From NCBI GenBank assembly GCA_932294295.1, contig OW028581.1, forward strand, positions 16,885,662-16,949,661: a DNA stretch of 64,000 bases, read 5' to 3'. The translations under genes and the position numbers were made by a program. Source of the DNA: Alitta virens. Its lineage: Eukaryota; Annelida; Polychaeta; Phyllodocida; Nereididae. Shown here in pieces: positions 38,601 to 51,500 of this stretch; within the stretch, counting starts at the first letter, position 1; each line of letters opens with the position of its first letter. Under the pieces are notes generated by a model. It saw nothing but the letters and a program-made list of their open reading frames with translations. It made no database searches and was not told the origin of the DNA.

Positions 38601-40526
38601 TTCTCGCGGTATGTGTGCTCAATGCAGTGTTCACACTCCCAGTGGGCGATGAGAAGATTGGGGGTGTGGTACTCTGTAGTGGGGTCAGTTTCAAAATCTG
38701 CAAACATATATTTACAGGAGACTCCCCTGGGTTTGCGTTGCCGAAAGTAGCAGAAATGAACACCTGACACCCACTTCTTACAGATTGTGCACTCCCTCAT
38801 GCCACACCTGTGCTCTTTCGATGGTGCATAGAAAGCTCCGCAGTCTTTACACTTGTGAGCGCTTGAACAGACACCGTTTTCCATGTGCATGCGTGCACAC
38901 TCCTCCGACTTGATGAATCTGTTACATTTCGGGCAGTTATGCTTTTCATCTTCCACGGCAACACATGGAGAACTACGACACGACACACACTGTTCACAGC
39001 CTTTGTGGCCATAGCGTTTGTCGTACGGCTGAAGGCACTTTGAGCAAAAAGCGCTCTTTCCAAAAATACAGTGCACACGTGTTATTGTGTGGAAATGTCC
39101 TACAGCCCTGGGTTTCAGAGGGTCACTCACATAAAGTAAATAAATTGTGCGCTGACGATGAGCTGCACCGGCATAAATGGCCCTTGTTCCAGAGCCTCTG
39201 CTGAACACTACAATGCGCACATTGGCTTCCCTCTCAAAAGCAGGAATGTCGGTGAAGGTTGGTACGTCGCCGACATTGAACCCTACACGTGCGTGCAGCT
39301 GCTCTGCCTTCGCCTTTTGCAGCTTACGCTTAGGGTTAATCACCTGGTAATAAGCTGATCGGGCTGCCAATTGTGCAGCTCGGTTTGATGAGGGAATTGC
39401 ATCTAGATCAGCTCTAGGGAGACCCACAACAATTGACCGTGCAAGGCACAATTTGTCATCATTTCCTATTTTACAAATACACCTGAACTTGTGCAGATCA
39501 TCGACATAATTGAGTCCGTCTCCACGCCCAGCACCCAGAGGGTTACGTATAACACCTACATGAATTTCAAGGGCCTCATCTAGATATAGCTCATCATCCG
39601 ACTGTAACAATGTTTCCAGTAGTTCAAGAATTCTAAAAATGTTAATCTGATGTAAAGGCATAAGGCCTAGAGTGTGGGGGCTATAGAAAGCTTCATTCTG
39701 AATGAAAAACCGTACAAGGTCGAAGGGGTTGTAACTCTCTCTGAGGCGCTCCAGGATGTCTTCAATCACTCCTTCTAGGCCTCCCATTATGTCGCGTAGA
39801 TTGACCCCTGACCAGTTTGCATCAAGGTGCACCCTGTATACGGTCTCTCTAGCTGCACCCCCATCAAACTCTAGATCACGTATATTTTTTACATCAATGT
39901 GTCTATGGAAGTTCACCGAGTAATCAGGACCATCAAAAATCATGTTGTCTTCAAAATCACCATCACTACCACCATCATCATCATCATCAACAGCATCATT
40001 AACAATAGGTACATTTTCTCCTCCTCCTCCTCCTCCACCCTCTCTATCTCCTCCCTCACCCACTATGTTGTTATCATATAAAATGTCCATAAGTAGTTTC
40101 ATCTCATTGCCATCATGCAGCTCCTCAAGCTCTAACTCCTCAACATCAACCTCACAGTCGCGTGTCAAAATTTCTTTCAAGCTGAAATAAAAAATAATAA
40201 AAAAATAAAAAATATGATTTAATTTCATTTATTTTTTATTTTAAAAAAAGAAGTTGTACAGAGACTTCGCGTATAATGGTATGCAATAGCACTGGGGCAC
40301 AAACATACTAAACTAATGACGACTTGTTTGCTACATCAACCGGTCCACTGCTGGCATTCTCCCCCTCATGGCCGTCATCATTCTTCTTCTTCTTCTTCTT
40401 CTTCACCACTGAACCACCATCTCCACTGTTCCGCTGCACGCCATGGCTCTCTCTACAGAGTAATGAAACCTTATGTCATTATCCTCAATTCATGGAGACA
40501 TTGCTAAACATGCATCCTAAATTCAT

Positions 40527-40595
<69 letters not shown>

Positions 40596-43500
40596 CACAC
40601 ACACACCTCAAAATGGAATGGTCAGTAGATGAAGTCCCCTCACATGGATCATAATCACACTCCCCACTCATCAGGCTAGAGGCCGAGCTGGTCGAAGGCT
40701 GAGGTCTGGAGGAGAAAGAATAAATAAAAAAACACTGTTAAGCACGGGTGTACATTGTAAATAGAATGCTTTTGTTTTTTTGTTTTTTTTTAATAATAAT
40801 AATTAAAAACTTACTCATTGGTTAATTTTAGTTTCTTGGGGGGAGGGGCTTCATTAGGGGCTGAGTTGAAACACGTGAAAAAGGCCTCAATCTCACGGGT
40901 CCTTTTCTGGTGATACTGTAGCTCCTTCTTCAAACGCTGAAAAAAAAAGAAAAAATATTGTCAAACCATACCATTCCTATAGTGTCAATGTTAATTAATT
41001 AATTAATTAATAATTCGCAAGCAGTGGGTGCTGATCGCGTACATACCTTGAGTATTTCACTCTCGGTTGAGCGAAGAGCATCGTCATCATCAGCAGTGTC
41101 CCACTCCTCATCCTGGACATACACAGCACCTGGTTCAATGGAAGGTGTCTGCTGTTGGGCAGCCAGAGGTCTCTGCAGTATTTCGCTCTCCAGCAACTGA
41201 AGAGCATCGTCATCATCAACAATGTCCCACTCCTCAGTGCACGCATCGTACTGTTTAACATCATTATCACCACTAGAGGTGTTTATTCCAGCCAGTGGTA
41301 ATGTTGAAGTGGAGGTATCCACTGCTTGAGGCACAGAGACCCTCGAGTGGGTGTGATCGTACCGTCTCATCGGTGGTACACGTGAGTTGGTGTGAATGTC
41401 GACATTCCCTCCTCCCACTCCTTCTTCTGCTGACTCACCAGGCACCCCGGAGTCCTCGATGTCGCTGTCGTCGTCGACGTTGTCGTCATCGTCAGTGCCA
41501 CTATCGCTGTCAGTGCAACTGTCGTCCTCGGTGTCTGCGCCAGTGCCGGTATCTGGCTCATCGTCAGTTTCGTAATCACACCCATTTACAGCCTGTACAG
41601 AGGCTGAGCAATTGTCCTTAGCAGTAGTAGTAGTAGTAGTAGTAGTGTCAGTAGTAGCAGCACTAGTAGTAGCAGTAGTGATAGTAGTTGTAGCAGTAGT
41701 TGTCATGCTGTCAGTGCCCACTTTACTGATGACTGTACTTGCAGCCACACTTGCACTTGTACTCGCACTTGTACTCGCCACTGCACCCGTAATAGTGCTA
41801 TCACTGTCACAGCTGGCTGTTGTGCATGACTCGACAGAAAGCTGACTCTGCAGCTGCCTCTGCCTCTGCCTCTGTCTCTGGCTGCTAGTAAGACTTAGAG
41901 ACGACTTTCGTGCAGTTGACGGCGTCGCTTCTAATAAAACATGGGCAGGACGTTGAACATTGACCTTAGTCTTGACCCGAGTCACATTCTGAGCACGAGT
42001 CTGAGCCCTTGTGCGAGGTGCTATGGCCTTGAGTCGAGACTCCGACTCAGACGGAGACTGATGTTGAGGTCTGGGCTGAGGTTGTGTCTGAGGCTGAGGC
42101 TGTGCCTGAGACCGAGGCTGTGGCTGAGGCTGTGACTGAGGTTGAGGCCGAGGTTGAGGAGAGTCTTTCACCTCCGTCATATCGATATCCATTTTCTCCT
42201 CGACTCTCGGCTGAGCTGCACTGACTCTTCGGGCCATTTCATTCAGGTCCTCCATAACCTGGTCCGCAAGACTGTTAGAAAGAAAACAAAAAAAGAGACA
42301 TTTTGTTTAAAAAACAGCAGAAAAAAGTCATGGAGAAGTCTATGGGTGTATTCAAGTTCGAGTCACCCGCCTCTACGGTTATAGCGGGGCCATCAATGTC
42401 TGGTAAGACTGTCCTGACTCTAGCCATTTTGAGGAATGCGGAAGCCATGTACACCATACCCCCTGAAAGAATACTTTACGCGTACGGTGTACATCAGAAA
42501 AAGTTTGATGACTTGGAGGCTGAAGTGACAAATCTAAACGTCCATCACGGACTGCCTACTCGTGAGATGATTGAGGAATTGAAAAGTGACAATGACACAG
42601 GCCACAGCCTACTCGTACTCGATGACCTCATGGATGAAATATGTAAATCTAGCGAAATGTGCTCTCTCTTCACGAGAGACGTGCATCACAGTCGCATTTC
42701 AGTCATCATGATATCTCAAAATGTCTACCACCAGTCGCGATACTCGCGCACCATCAGTCTTAACACTAGTTATTTGATATTGCTAAAAACATGCCGTGAC
42801 TTACAGCAGATACACTTCCTCTCACGTCAGATGTTCCCCGACACTCCGAAGAGGCTAGTCGAAGCTTACGAGGACGCAACTCGCCAACCACGTGGATACT
42901 TAGTAGTGAATAACTTGACCAGTTCAGGGGACGACGACGTGCGACTGAGTACCTCAATTCTACCCTCGGACACTCTCGTGCTATACACTCGTAAATAATG
43001 GCTGAGAGAGCGATTAGTTGCATGAAGTTCTTAGAACTTTTAACAACCACTTACAGGATGACAGCTCGACTCAGTCGCACCCTATTGGCAGATGCGACCC
43101 GTGAGCAGGTGCTTTGCATAACAGAAGTCGTCCTGAACACTTTGGAAGGGAACGTCGAAGTACCCAGCAGTGTGCTACGTCAGTTAAGCAGGGGCAAGCG
43201 TGTTCTCAGAAAGGTTACTAGAATTGTTCGAGGAAATGATGACCGCTTAACTTCGTCCATTAAAATCAGCGTTGCGTCACGGCGTCAGTTGAAGCAGGTT
43301 TACGTGACGCACTACAAGACTCTGGTGGAGTTTTTAGAGCACTGTCTACCCCACTTGAAGAAATTACTGTCTACCCTAGATGACTCTGACAATGAAATTT
43401 AACAAGAAGGTCTACGTGATACCTCATGAAAAATACGAAAGTCTTATGGAGGCCAATAGAAAGAAGTCGCCAGATGAGCCAGGGCAAATGGCCCCTGCCG

Positions 43501-44087
43501 CTGCCATAGGCAGCGGAGCGGGCTAGTTGCCCTCCCTGCGGGATCTGAACGGTGAGCCGACTTCTAGCCTGTCGCAGAGTCGGGGGAGAGGGCTCATTGA
43601 AAGCGGTGGGGGGCCTGTCAGCAATGGAAATACATCGCTAAATGGGTCGGTGTCGATGGCATCTCCGACTCAGCTGGATGAAGACTCTGACAAATTCCCC
43701 AGCGACGCGTCTAGCAATCAGTCTAGGAGAGGTGCGAGAATTGTGAGCAGCGACGCCGCTTTGAGAAATATTGATATTGATATTGACATTGATACTCGTC
43801 TGACTTCTACTTCTCACCGAGATAAAGTGCGTCAAATATTGAGGGCACTCATTCCCCGCAACTCTGCTGGCTCAGGGGCTCACACTATAGATTACTCTGC
43901 GTTCCTACTTCACACTCAATCTAGCGAGTTCCCTGTGCCCACTGGACATCACAAGTTTTACTGGCTCATGTTAGAGAGAGATGTTCCTCTTAGCCTAGTC
44001 TCTAACGTCAAATTGAGGCGTATATTGCACTACATGAAGAACAAATACTCCAGGGGGGAAGAAGAAGAAGAAGAAGAAGAAGAGGAG

Positions 44088-44120
<33 letters not shown>

Positions 44121-47100
44121 CTTAGTCAAGAATTTGGTAACAGGGAAACCGGTAAAAAGAGTTCTTCCTCCGGTTCTGGCTCTGGCTCTGTCTCTGCCTC
44201 TGGCTCTGGCTCTGGCTCGGGCTCGGGCTCTGGAGCGGTGAATAAGAGGAAAAAGAAAATAGAAGCTACTGATGAGGAGGTGAATAAGAAGAAGAAGAAG
44301 AAGAATAATAATAATAATAATAAACTTAATTGGATAAGGGTCAAGGCTGTATAATGGTCCTGCCTAAAGATATAGATGCATATTTATCCAGACGTTTTTA
44401 CAATCCTCGATCGCCAGCTAGTTTCACAAGTGCATCAAAGCTGCACTCCGTAATTAAGAGAGAAGGACGCTACAACATTAGTCTGAGTCGAATTAATGAT
44501 TGGGCCAAATCTCAGGACATTGTCACGCTACACAAGGAGGGGAGACAAAAACCTGTCAGATATAGAAGAGTCATTGCACCAGGCATCAATCACCTGTGGG
44601 ACTGCGATTTACTAGTTCTGAATGGAGAGAGATTTGCACGAGCTAATGACGGCCTTGCTTACATCCTTGTCACAATAGATGTCTTTTCGAGGTTCTGTAG
44701 AGCGCAACCTGTCAAGAGCAAAAGCGGGAAACATGTGTGCGAAGGGTTCAGGAAAATATTTGATGGCCCCACTAATGCTGCAGCGACTGCTGCGGCTGCT
44801 GCGGCTGCTGCAGGCGATCCAACCGGTGAGAGAGAGAGTGATGGAGATGAGGATGACGAATCGAAGAAACTGCCTCGATTTATAAGGAGCGACAGAGGCA
44901 CCGAATTTACCAACACCCTTGTCACTGCACTTATGGGGGAGCAGAATATAAAGATGATTTTTACAAACACTGAAACGAAGGCCAACTACGCAGAGGCCAT
45001 GATCAAGGGGTTGAAGAAAAGATTGTTCCAATTTTTCCTATACAGCAACAGTTACAGCTACGCTGATGAGTTTCAGAATATAGTATCTTCGTATAACCGT
45101 ACTGTTCATTCGAGCATAGGAGTCAGTCCATCACAAGTGGCTAAGTCGAACGAGCAGGACATTTGGGACTATCAGTACGTGACTCAAAACACAATAGACC
45201 TAGCGTCTGCTTTCCGGAGGGCCATTTCTTCATCGAGGAACAAGAAACGAAGTGTTTACAAATTCGCCATCGGTGACAAAGTCAGGGTGTCTTATCATAG
45301 GAAAAAAATATTTTCTCGCTCATATGACGAGCAGTTTACCGGTGAAGTGTTCTCGGTGAGGGCAAGAAAATTTTCGGACAACGTTGCCGTCTACTACCTG
45401 AATGATTACGGGGGTGAGACTGTTGATGGTCCATTCTATTCGAACGAGCTGACTGCAGTAAGGTTTGACCCCGATGCTTTCTTCCGCATTGAAAAGGTGA
45501 TCAGAACAAGAGTGAGGGCTGACGGTGAAAGTGAGAGTCTTGTTAAATATCAATCGTGGCCGAGTAAATATAACCAGTGGCTACCTACCGCAGGCCTTAA
45601 GACTCTGAAGAAGAAAAAGCAGAAGAAGAAAAACTAGGAAGGAGGCAGCAGTCATGTTTATTTACGCCGCTAGCGACCAGACTCTGGGGATCAACCCGAG
45701 AAACAGTGCTGGGAGTTTCACTGTGCAAATGCCTGAGTCATTCCCCAAACCAAAAAATACATTACTGAAAGGACAGTGGTACTTGGGGCTTATTGACATA
45801 ACAGTACCCTCACTAAGTGGCAAGTGGTCCAAATGGGATGTAATGTATGTGACGTGCGCTCAGTTGGAAGGCTCCATAGTGGGTGACACTTACAGTCCAG
45901 TGTTACGCTCAATTCCTCTGGGGGAAATAAAAAGGCATAACTATGCACGCCTACAGCCAGTACTCTATGTGCCAGTGAGAGTGGCGGACGTGGAGCACCT
46001 GTCGTTCGAGCTCAGGGATTCGAGAGGAGACATTTTACAGGAACTTAGTAGTGAGACAGTTCAGGCCACGAGGTGCACTTTGGAACTGTTATGGCGGAGA
46101 GATATAAATCACTAGCGGCCATGAAAGCCGAACCGTGGATAGAGCATTTTCAGAAGACTGCAGGGCAGACGAGTTTATGGTCAAAAAAACCTATGGCGGT
46201 TGTCATTAAGCCTGGTAAGGCGGCTAGGGGTGAGGGTCAGAGCGAGGACGGATCGAGTCAGAGCAGAGGCGAACAGAATGGTCAAAATTTACCGCTAACG
46301 GTAGTGTCGCCTATTGAGCAGTCCAACGAAATGGCTCATGCAGAACTGGCGGGGAAAATTGATAAAAACCCACTCTCTAAACTCAAGGGCTCAGTCACAC
46401 CACAGCGTAAGTCAGGGACGCAACGTATCAAGCGCAAGACAGTTGGAGCGAGTGGTGCACCTAGTAAGAAAATAGCGAGGATAAACGACATATTCACTCG
46501 TCATGTCAAGCGGTGAAAAAGTTCTAGAGTCGTCAGACCTAGCCTATGAGGATACTCTTAACTTGTTCAGCGTTCCAGCCAGTAACTTGGGCGTCACCGA
46601 TGTGAAATATCTCTCGCACAAGCCGGTCAACCAGTTTTCAACCGAGAGTGAAGCAAAGTTCCATGTACCAGGCGTAGGTACTTCTTACATTGACCTATCG
46701 AATGTATACCTAGCTACCAGAGTGCGAATTGTCAGGGGTGACGGTTCGCTAGTGCCGGAGCGAGGAACTGAGCCAGATGCTGATGCTGCAACTGCAGGGA
46801 CGGAGAGTGTTTCTGCAGACGAGGGGGTATGGAGTGTTGGACCTGTTAATAACCTGGCTCAGGGCCTATGGGATCAAGTGGAAGTACGCCTCAACGATCG
46901 TGTTGTGACAGGTGGTCAAACAGGCTACAGCTACAAGGCCCTAATGAACACTCTATTAGGTGAAACTGAACTTAATGACTCTGAACTAGAATGCGCAATG
47001 TTTCATAAGGACTCTGCTGGCTTCATGGACGACGTCAGTCTCCTGATTGGTTGCAACGAGGGGTTTAAAAAGAGAGCCGAGGCGATGAGTGGGAGCCGCA

Positions 47101-48548
47101 CTGTTGAGCTTCTGGCCAAAGTGGATGTTGATGTATTCAAAGTCAACAAATACCTACTAAATGGTGTCACTATTGACATCACTCTCACGCCAACTTCCAA
47201 TAGGTTCAGGCTGCTGAGCCCCAACGCCAGTAAAACTGATTACAAGCTGGAAATTGTGGATATTACTTTAATTCTGAAACACGTGACCCCCACTAGTCTC
47301 ATTCTACTGGGTCATCAAGATGTCCTGGTGAAAGAGATTTCACTGGCCAAATACTTCTACACCAAAGAAGAGCTCAGAAAATTCAATCTGTCACGCGATA
47401 CATCCTCATATTACATTGAGGACGCATTCAATGGACGAGTGCCGAGTAAAATTGTCATAGGCCTGGTGTCTGGGGAATCAATGAGTGGCAGCCTAGTCAA
47501 GAACCCCTACAACTTTCGACACTACGACATCAATTTCATTAACGTGAGTCTGTCTGGCACCCCTACACCAGGGGGGCCTCTGAGTGTTGACTTTTCAGCG
47601 GATAAGTATCTACATTGTTACTCGGACCTCTACAAGGGGAAACAGAATTGCTCCAATCAGGGGCGAATAACTCGTGAGGAATACAAAGAGGGGTACACCT
47701 TGTTCGTGATTGACCTTGCTCCCCAAAATCACTCGGAATTCTACCCCGTGACTCGCGAGGGCTGTGTGAGAATAGAGTTGAGATTCAGATCACCACTGGA
47801 AGAGTCAGCTGTTATGCTCACAAAAGTGACATATCCAGGTCTATTCTCAATCGATTACGCACGTAACCTCTATTTGACATGAACACAAACGAGCTATATG
47901 AGATACTTTGGAATGACAAGACAGCCTCTTCGTACGTCATGGCAATCATACCCTCGAGAGCGCTGAGCTATGTTAAAGCCGACGGCCGTGAGCGCTGTTA
48001 CATCGTTAATTGTAATGAAAACTCGTACTTACGCGGCGAGGTGGGCCACTGGATGATCCTGACCATTCATGGTAATTCGAGGGAGAAGCGGAAGTTGAAG
48101 AGCGAAGATTCGAGTCTTTTAGAAGTATTCGATTCACTGGGCGAGCGTACCTACAATGAAGAAATAACTGCTTTTATGTCAACATTTAAAAGTCACATTA
48201 CTTGTTCGGGGTATTTAGCTTCTACTCACTGCGGTTTCTATGCACTGGCCTATGCTTACTATAGAAGCAGGCAATATGAACCCTCATGTATTTTAAAAAT
48301 GTTTAAGGAAATAACAGATGTTAAAAGTCACTGCTTAATGCTGTATAGCCAGGGTAAATTGATTTGATGCATAGTAAAAATTAAAATAAATTTTCATTCA
48401 AAGTCAGTAATAGAATCGAGATAAAGCATTATTTGCGTATAAAAAAATATTGTTTCAGCCACTTGGTATAGTCTTTTTTTTCTGTATTGTATTGCGCTGT
48501 ATTGCATTACACTGTATTGCACTGTATTGTATTGCGTTGTATTGTGCA

Positions 48549-48597
<49 letters not shown>

Positions 48598-51500
48598 GTC
48601 ATTGGTAATTATTATTATTATTATTATTAGCTGAGGGAGAATATAGGTATTTACTGTATGGTACTGCATGTCCGTCAATAGCGGCTGTTAAAAGTAGTTT
48701 TTTTTTAATGATGTATAGTATATTATAATTCCAAAAATATTTTTTTATATATATATATATATAATTTGTCATTTAATAACGACACCAGAATCTAGATAAA
48801 GGTCTATTTATATATGTATTGTAGTCTATTAAAAAAAATATGGTAAATAAAATGAAGTACAAAAAAAAAAAAAAAACACATTGAAGAGTTACGAGTTTCC
48901 ATGACTGACTGTTACGGGGAATGAATGTACATTAAAACAAGAGGAAAAAAGGCGACTTACCTGTTTTAAAGCAGAGTGTTGCTGATGGTGTCGTTTTGGC
49001 TGCTGGTGATGTCCTAATGCCCACTAGTCCTGGTTGTGAATGGTGTCCTCAGCCATTGAGCCTTGTACTTTTTATACTAAATAATTAGCTGGAGGGGAGA
49101 ACTGTCTGCTATGGGGGGTCTCCAGAACTCAGCCCCCATGGTCATCTCCCCCTCAGATCATGCAGGTGACATGCGCATCACACAGCTTCAGGCCATAAGT
49201 CTTTTCTGCTCAAGTGACATCTGAGCATCCCCAGTGGGTGGCCCCATGACACGCTTATCTCATGATCAAATAAACGTTTTAAGAATGCTCATTTAATACC
49301 TGTAGCATCTCAAGCGGGTACAAATAATTTTATTTAATTTTTTTTATTTTATTATATATAAATATAAGTTTATAATTTATTTATTAATTTTTATTTATTT
49401 TTTTACTCATGAGTGTCTTATAATATAGTGACAGTGACCTGAGTGAAATTTGGAGAGACTTCCTATCAAAATTAGTGGCATTACAATCAGAACTAATTAA
49501 TATATGTGATGAATAATGACATGTGTGTGCAATAAGAGTGAATATAACTCAGCCCATTGTGTCTAATATACCCTTCCATTTGGCATGCTGTGGCCACCCC
49601 CCTAGCCTTCTTTTGTTTTCATTATGTAACACACCGTATTGAGGTCAGACTGAGGGTGATTCTTGACCTGGATAGGGGTGTTAAGTGGTCATTACAGGCT
49701 TTTTGTTGGGAGAGAAAGCAAGTGGAAATTGCAAGCGGATCATTTATTGAGTGCCATGGATCGAATTGCTGTCTTTTTGCTGCTAGTGATTAGCTTGAGT
49801 CATGCGGTGGCATGGTCCTGCGGAAATGAGGGACAATGCAGTTGCGGCTTTTCGGGGGCCGTACTTTGTAAAGAGGTGGCCGCTGCACCATTCTTTGCTT
49901 CTGAACACCGGACCGGCAAAGTACTGACGATTAGGCCAGGAATGGAGAACTTTGACGTGGCGAGTCTCAAGCGCACAATAGGATTCGCTAGAGTTATAGT
50001 TATTGGACTTTCTGGTGAACTCTGCCTGGAAATTACTTCAACCTTTCCCTGGGCTCAGTGTTTGGCAGCCCATGTAGCCGGAGTGACGGTGACTTCATTG
50101 ATAAAGACCACAGTCGAGATCGATTACGACCATTCACATGAACCCCATGCACCTCTCTTTGCATCCAGAAAGGCTTTAAGGGGTTATGGCACTGGGATGA
50201 TCGTGTGGACGACAGTGAGCAGCATTTTGGGAGGAGTTGTGACATGCTGCATTCTGGTGAGTCTCGTGAACTTACATGCTCGCATCAATAGCCACGCCAG
50301 GGCCGACGATCCAGCAATGTGCGCGATTGATTGCTGTTTGAAATGTATGGCAATAATGCTCCTCCCTGCTCATCTGGCTGCAAAATGCTGTAATTGTACT
50401 TGGGGCAATCTACATACGCTGGAAAGAGGAGACACCCCTCCTTCAACTGCGTTCACTGCTTAGGTGGGTTTTTTTTTTCGGAAATGCTTAAATACTGCTG
50501 CAAAATACTATAGTTGTAATACCGTAATACAGTAATGAAGTTTGTGTTTGGTGCAGTTATTGACAGCACGGAGTAAGAATGGTCAAAATTGAAAAAAAAA
50601 CGTCATAGTCAATGTGCACTTATTTTTTCAGAGGAGAGATGGAGCCTTACGCATTTTCAGAGTCCTGTCAAGGCTGATGAGGTTTTTGTTAGCGGTATGG
50701 CTGGTTTTTCGGGATGACGACTTGATGCGCCGAATAGAAGATAGACAACTTGTTGAGGAGGAGGAGGAGGAGGAGGAGGAGGAGGAGGAGGAGGAGGAGG
50801 AGGAGGAGGAGGAGGAGGAGGAAGAAGATGCGGTGGTGGACGACCCGTATCTTCAAGCTAATGACGATAATGAGGAGGATCGGGGTGCCCCTGACAAATT
50901 TAAACGGGTGAGGAGTAGCAGATGGCTTGATCAAGGCAATGTTATTCATCACCGGTTGAGATATGTCAGAGGCGCTCAGCCTCGAATGTGATGTCTTTTT
51001 TTTTTTTTTTTGGTAATTTTTGCGATTTTTTTAAAATTTTGTTTTTATGCACTTTGATATGTATGAAGTAGTGCCCCATTGTGTATATATGTGTATATGT
51101 ATATATTGCTGTCAGAAAGCCATGTATTGCTTTTTTTTTTTTTTTTTTTCTTACTCTCTTTCTTTATTATTATTATTTTTATTGCAATTTTTTACTGATT
51201 TATTTTCTAATGTCATTTTTCGTTGTTCAGTTTGTCTCCAGCTGTGCTGTTGACTCCTGTGAGGCATGTTATGCTTATGTCTACGGTGACTTTTTTAAAA
51301 CTTACATTTTTACATAAACAGGAATTTTTTAACACTGACTTTTTTTCTTTTTTTCTTCATTTTTAAAACAATAATTTGTATACAGAGAAGTTGGGAATTT
51401 ACAGATCAAAAAGAAAGATAATACACAAGCTGTGTTTGTCATTAACAACCCTTATCAGTACATTTAGGGTAAAAAAGGCAAACAAAAAAAAGGGGGTGTA

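Noticed and set aside
39899..40190. Plus-strand open frames rich in Ser/Pro opposite the polymerase start
   Set aside because: They are shadows of the Asp/Gly-rich polymerase N-terminal codons.
40182..40228. ATG at 40228 as the true start of the polymerase
   Set aside because: The codons that follow read as a T-rich tract ending in TTTCAG, which is better explained as an intron end; the phase of the upstream exon fits.
43527..43655. A separate gene starting at TTG 43527
   Set aside because: TTG is not a credible start in an animal or its viruses; the frame is continuous with the upstream ATG except for the TAG.
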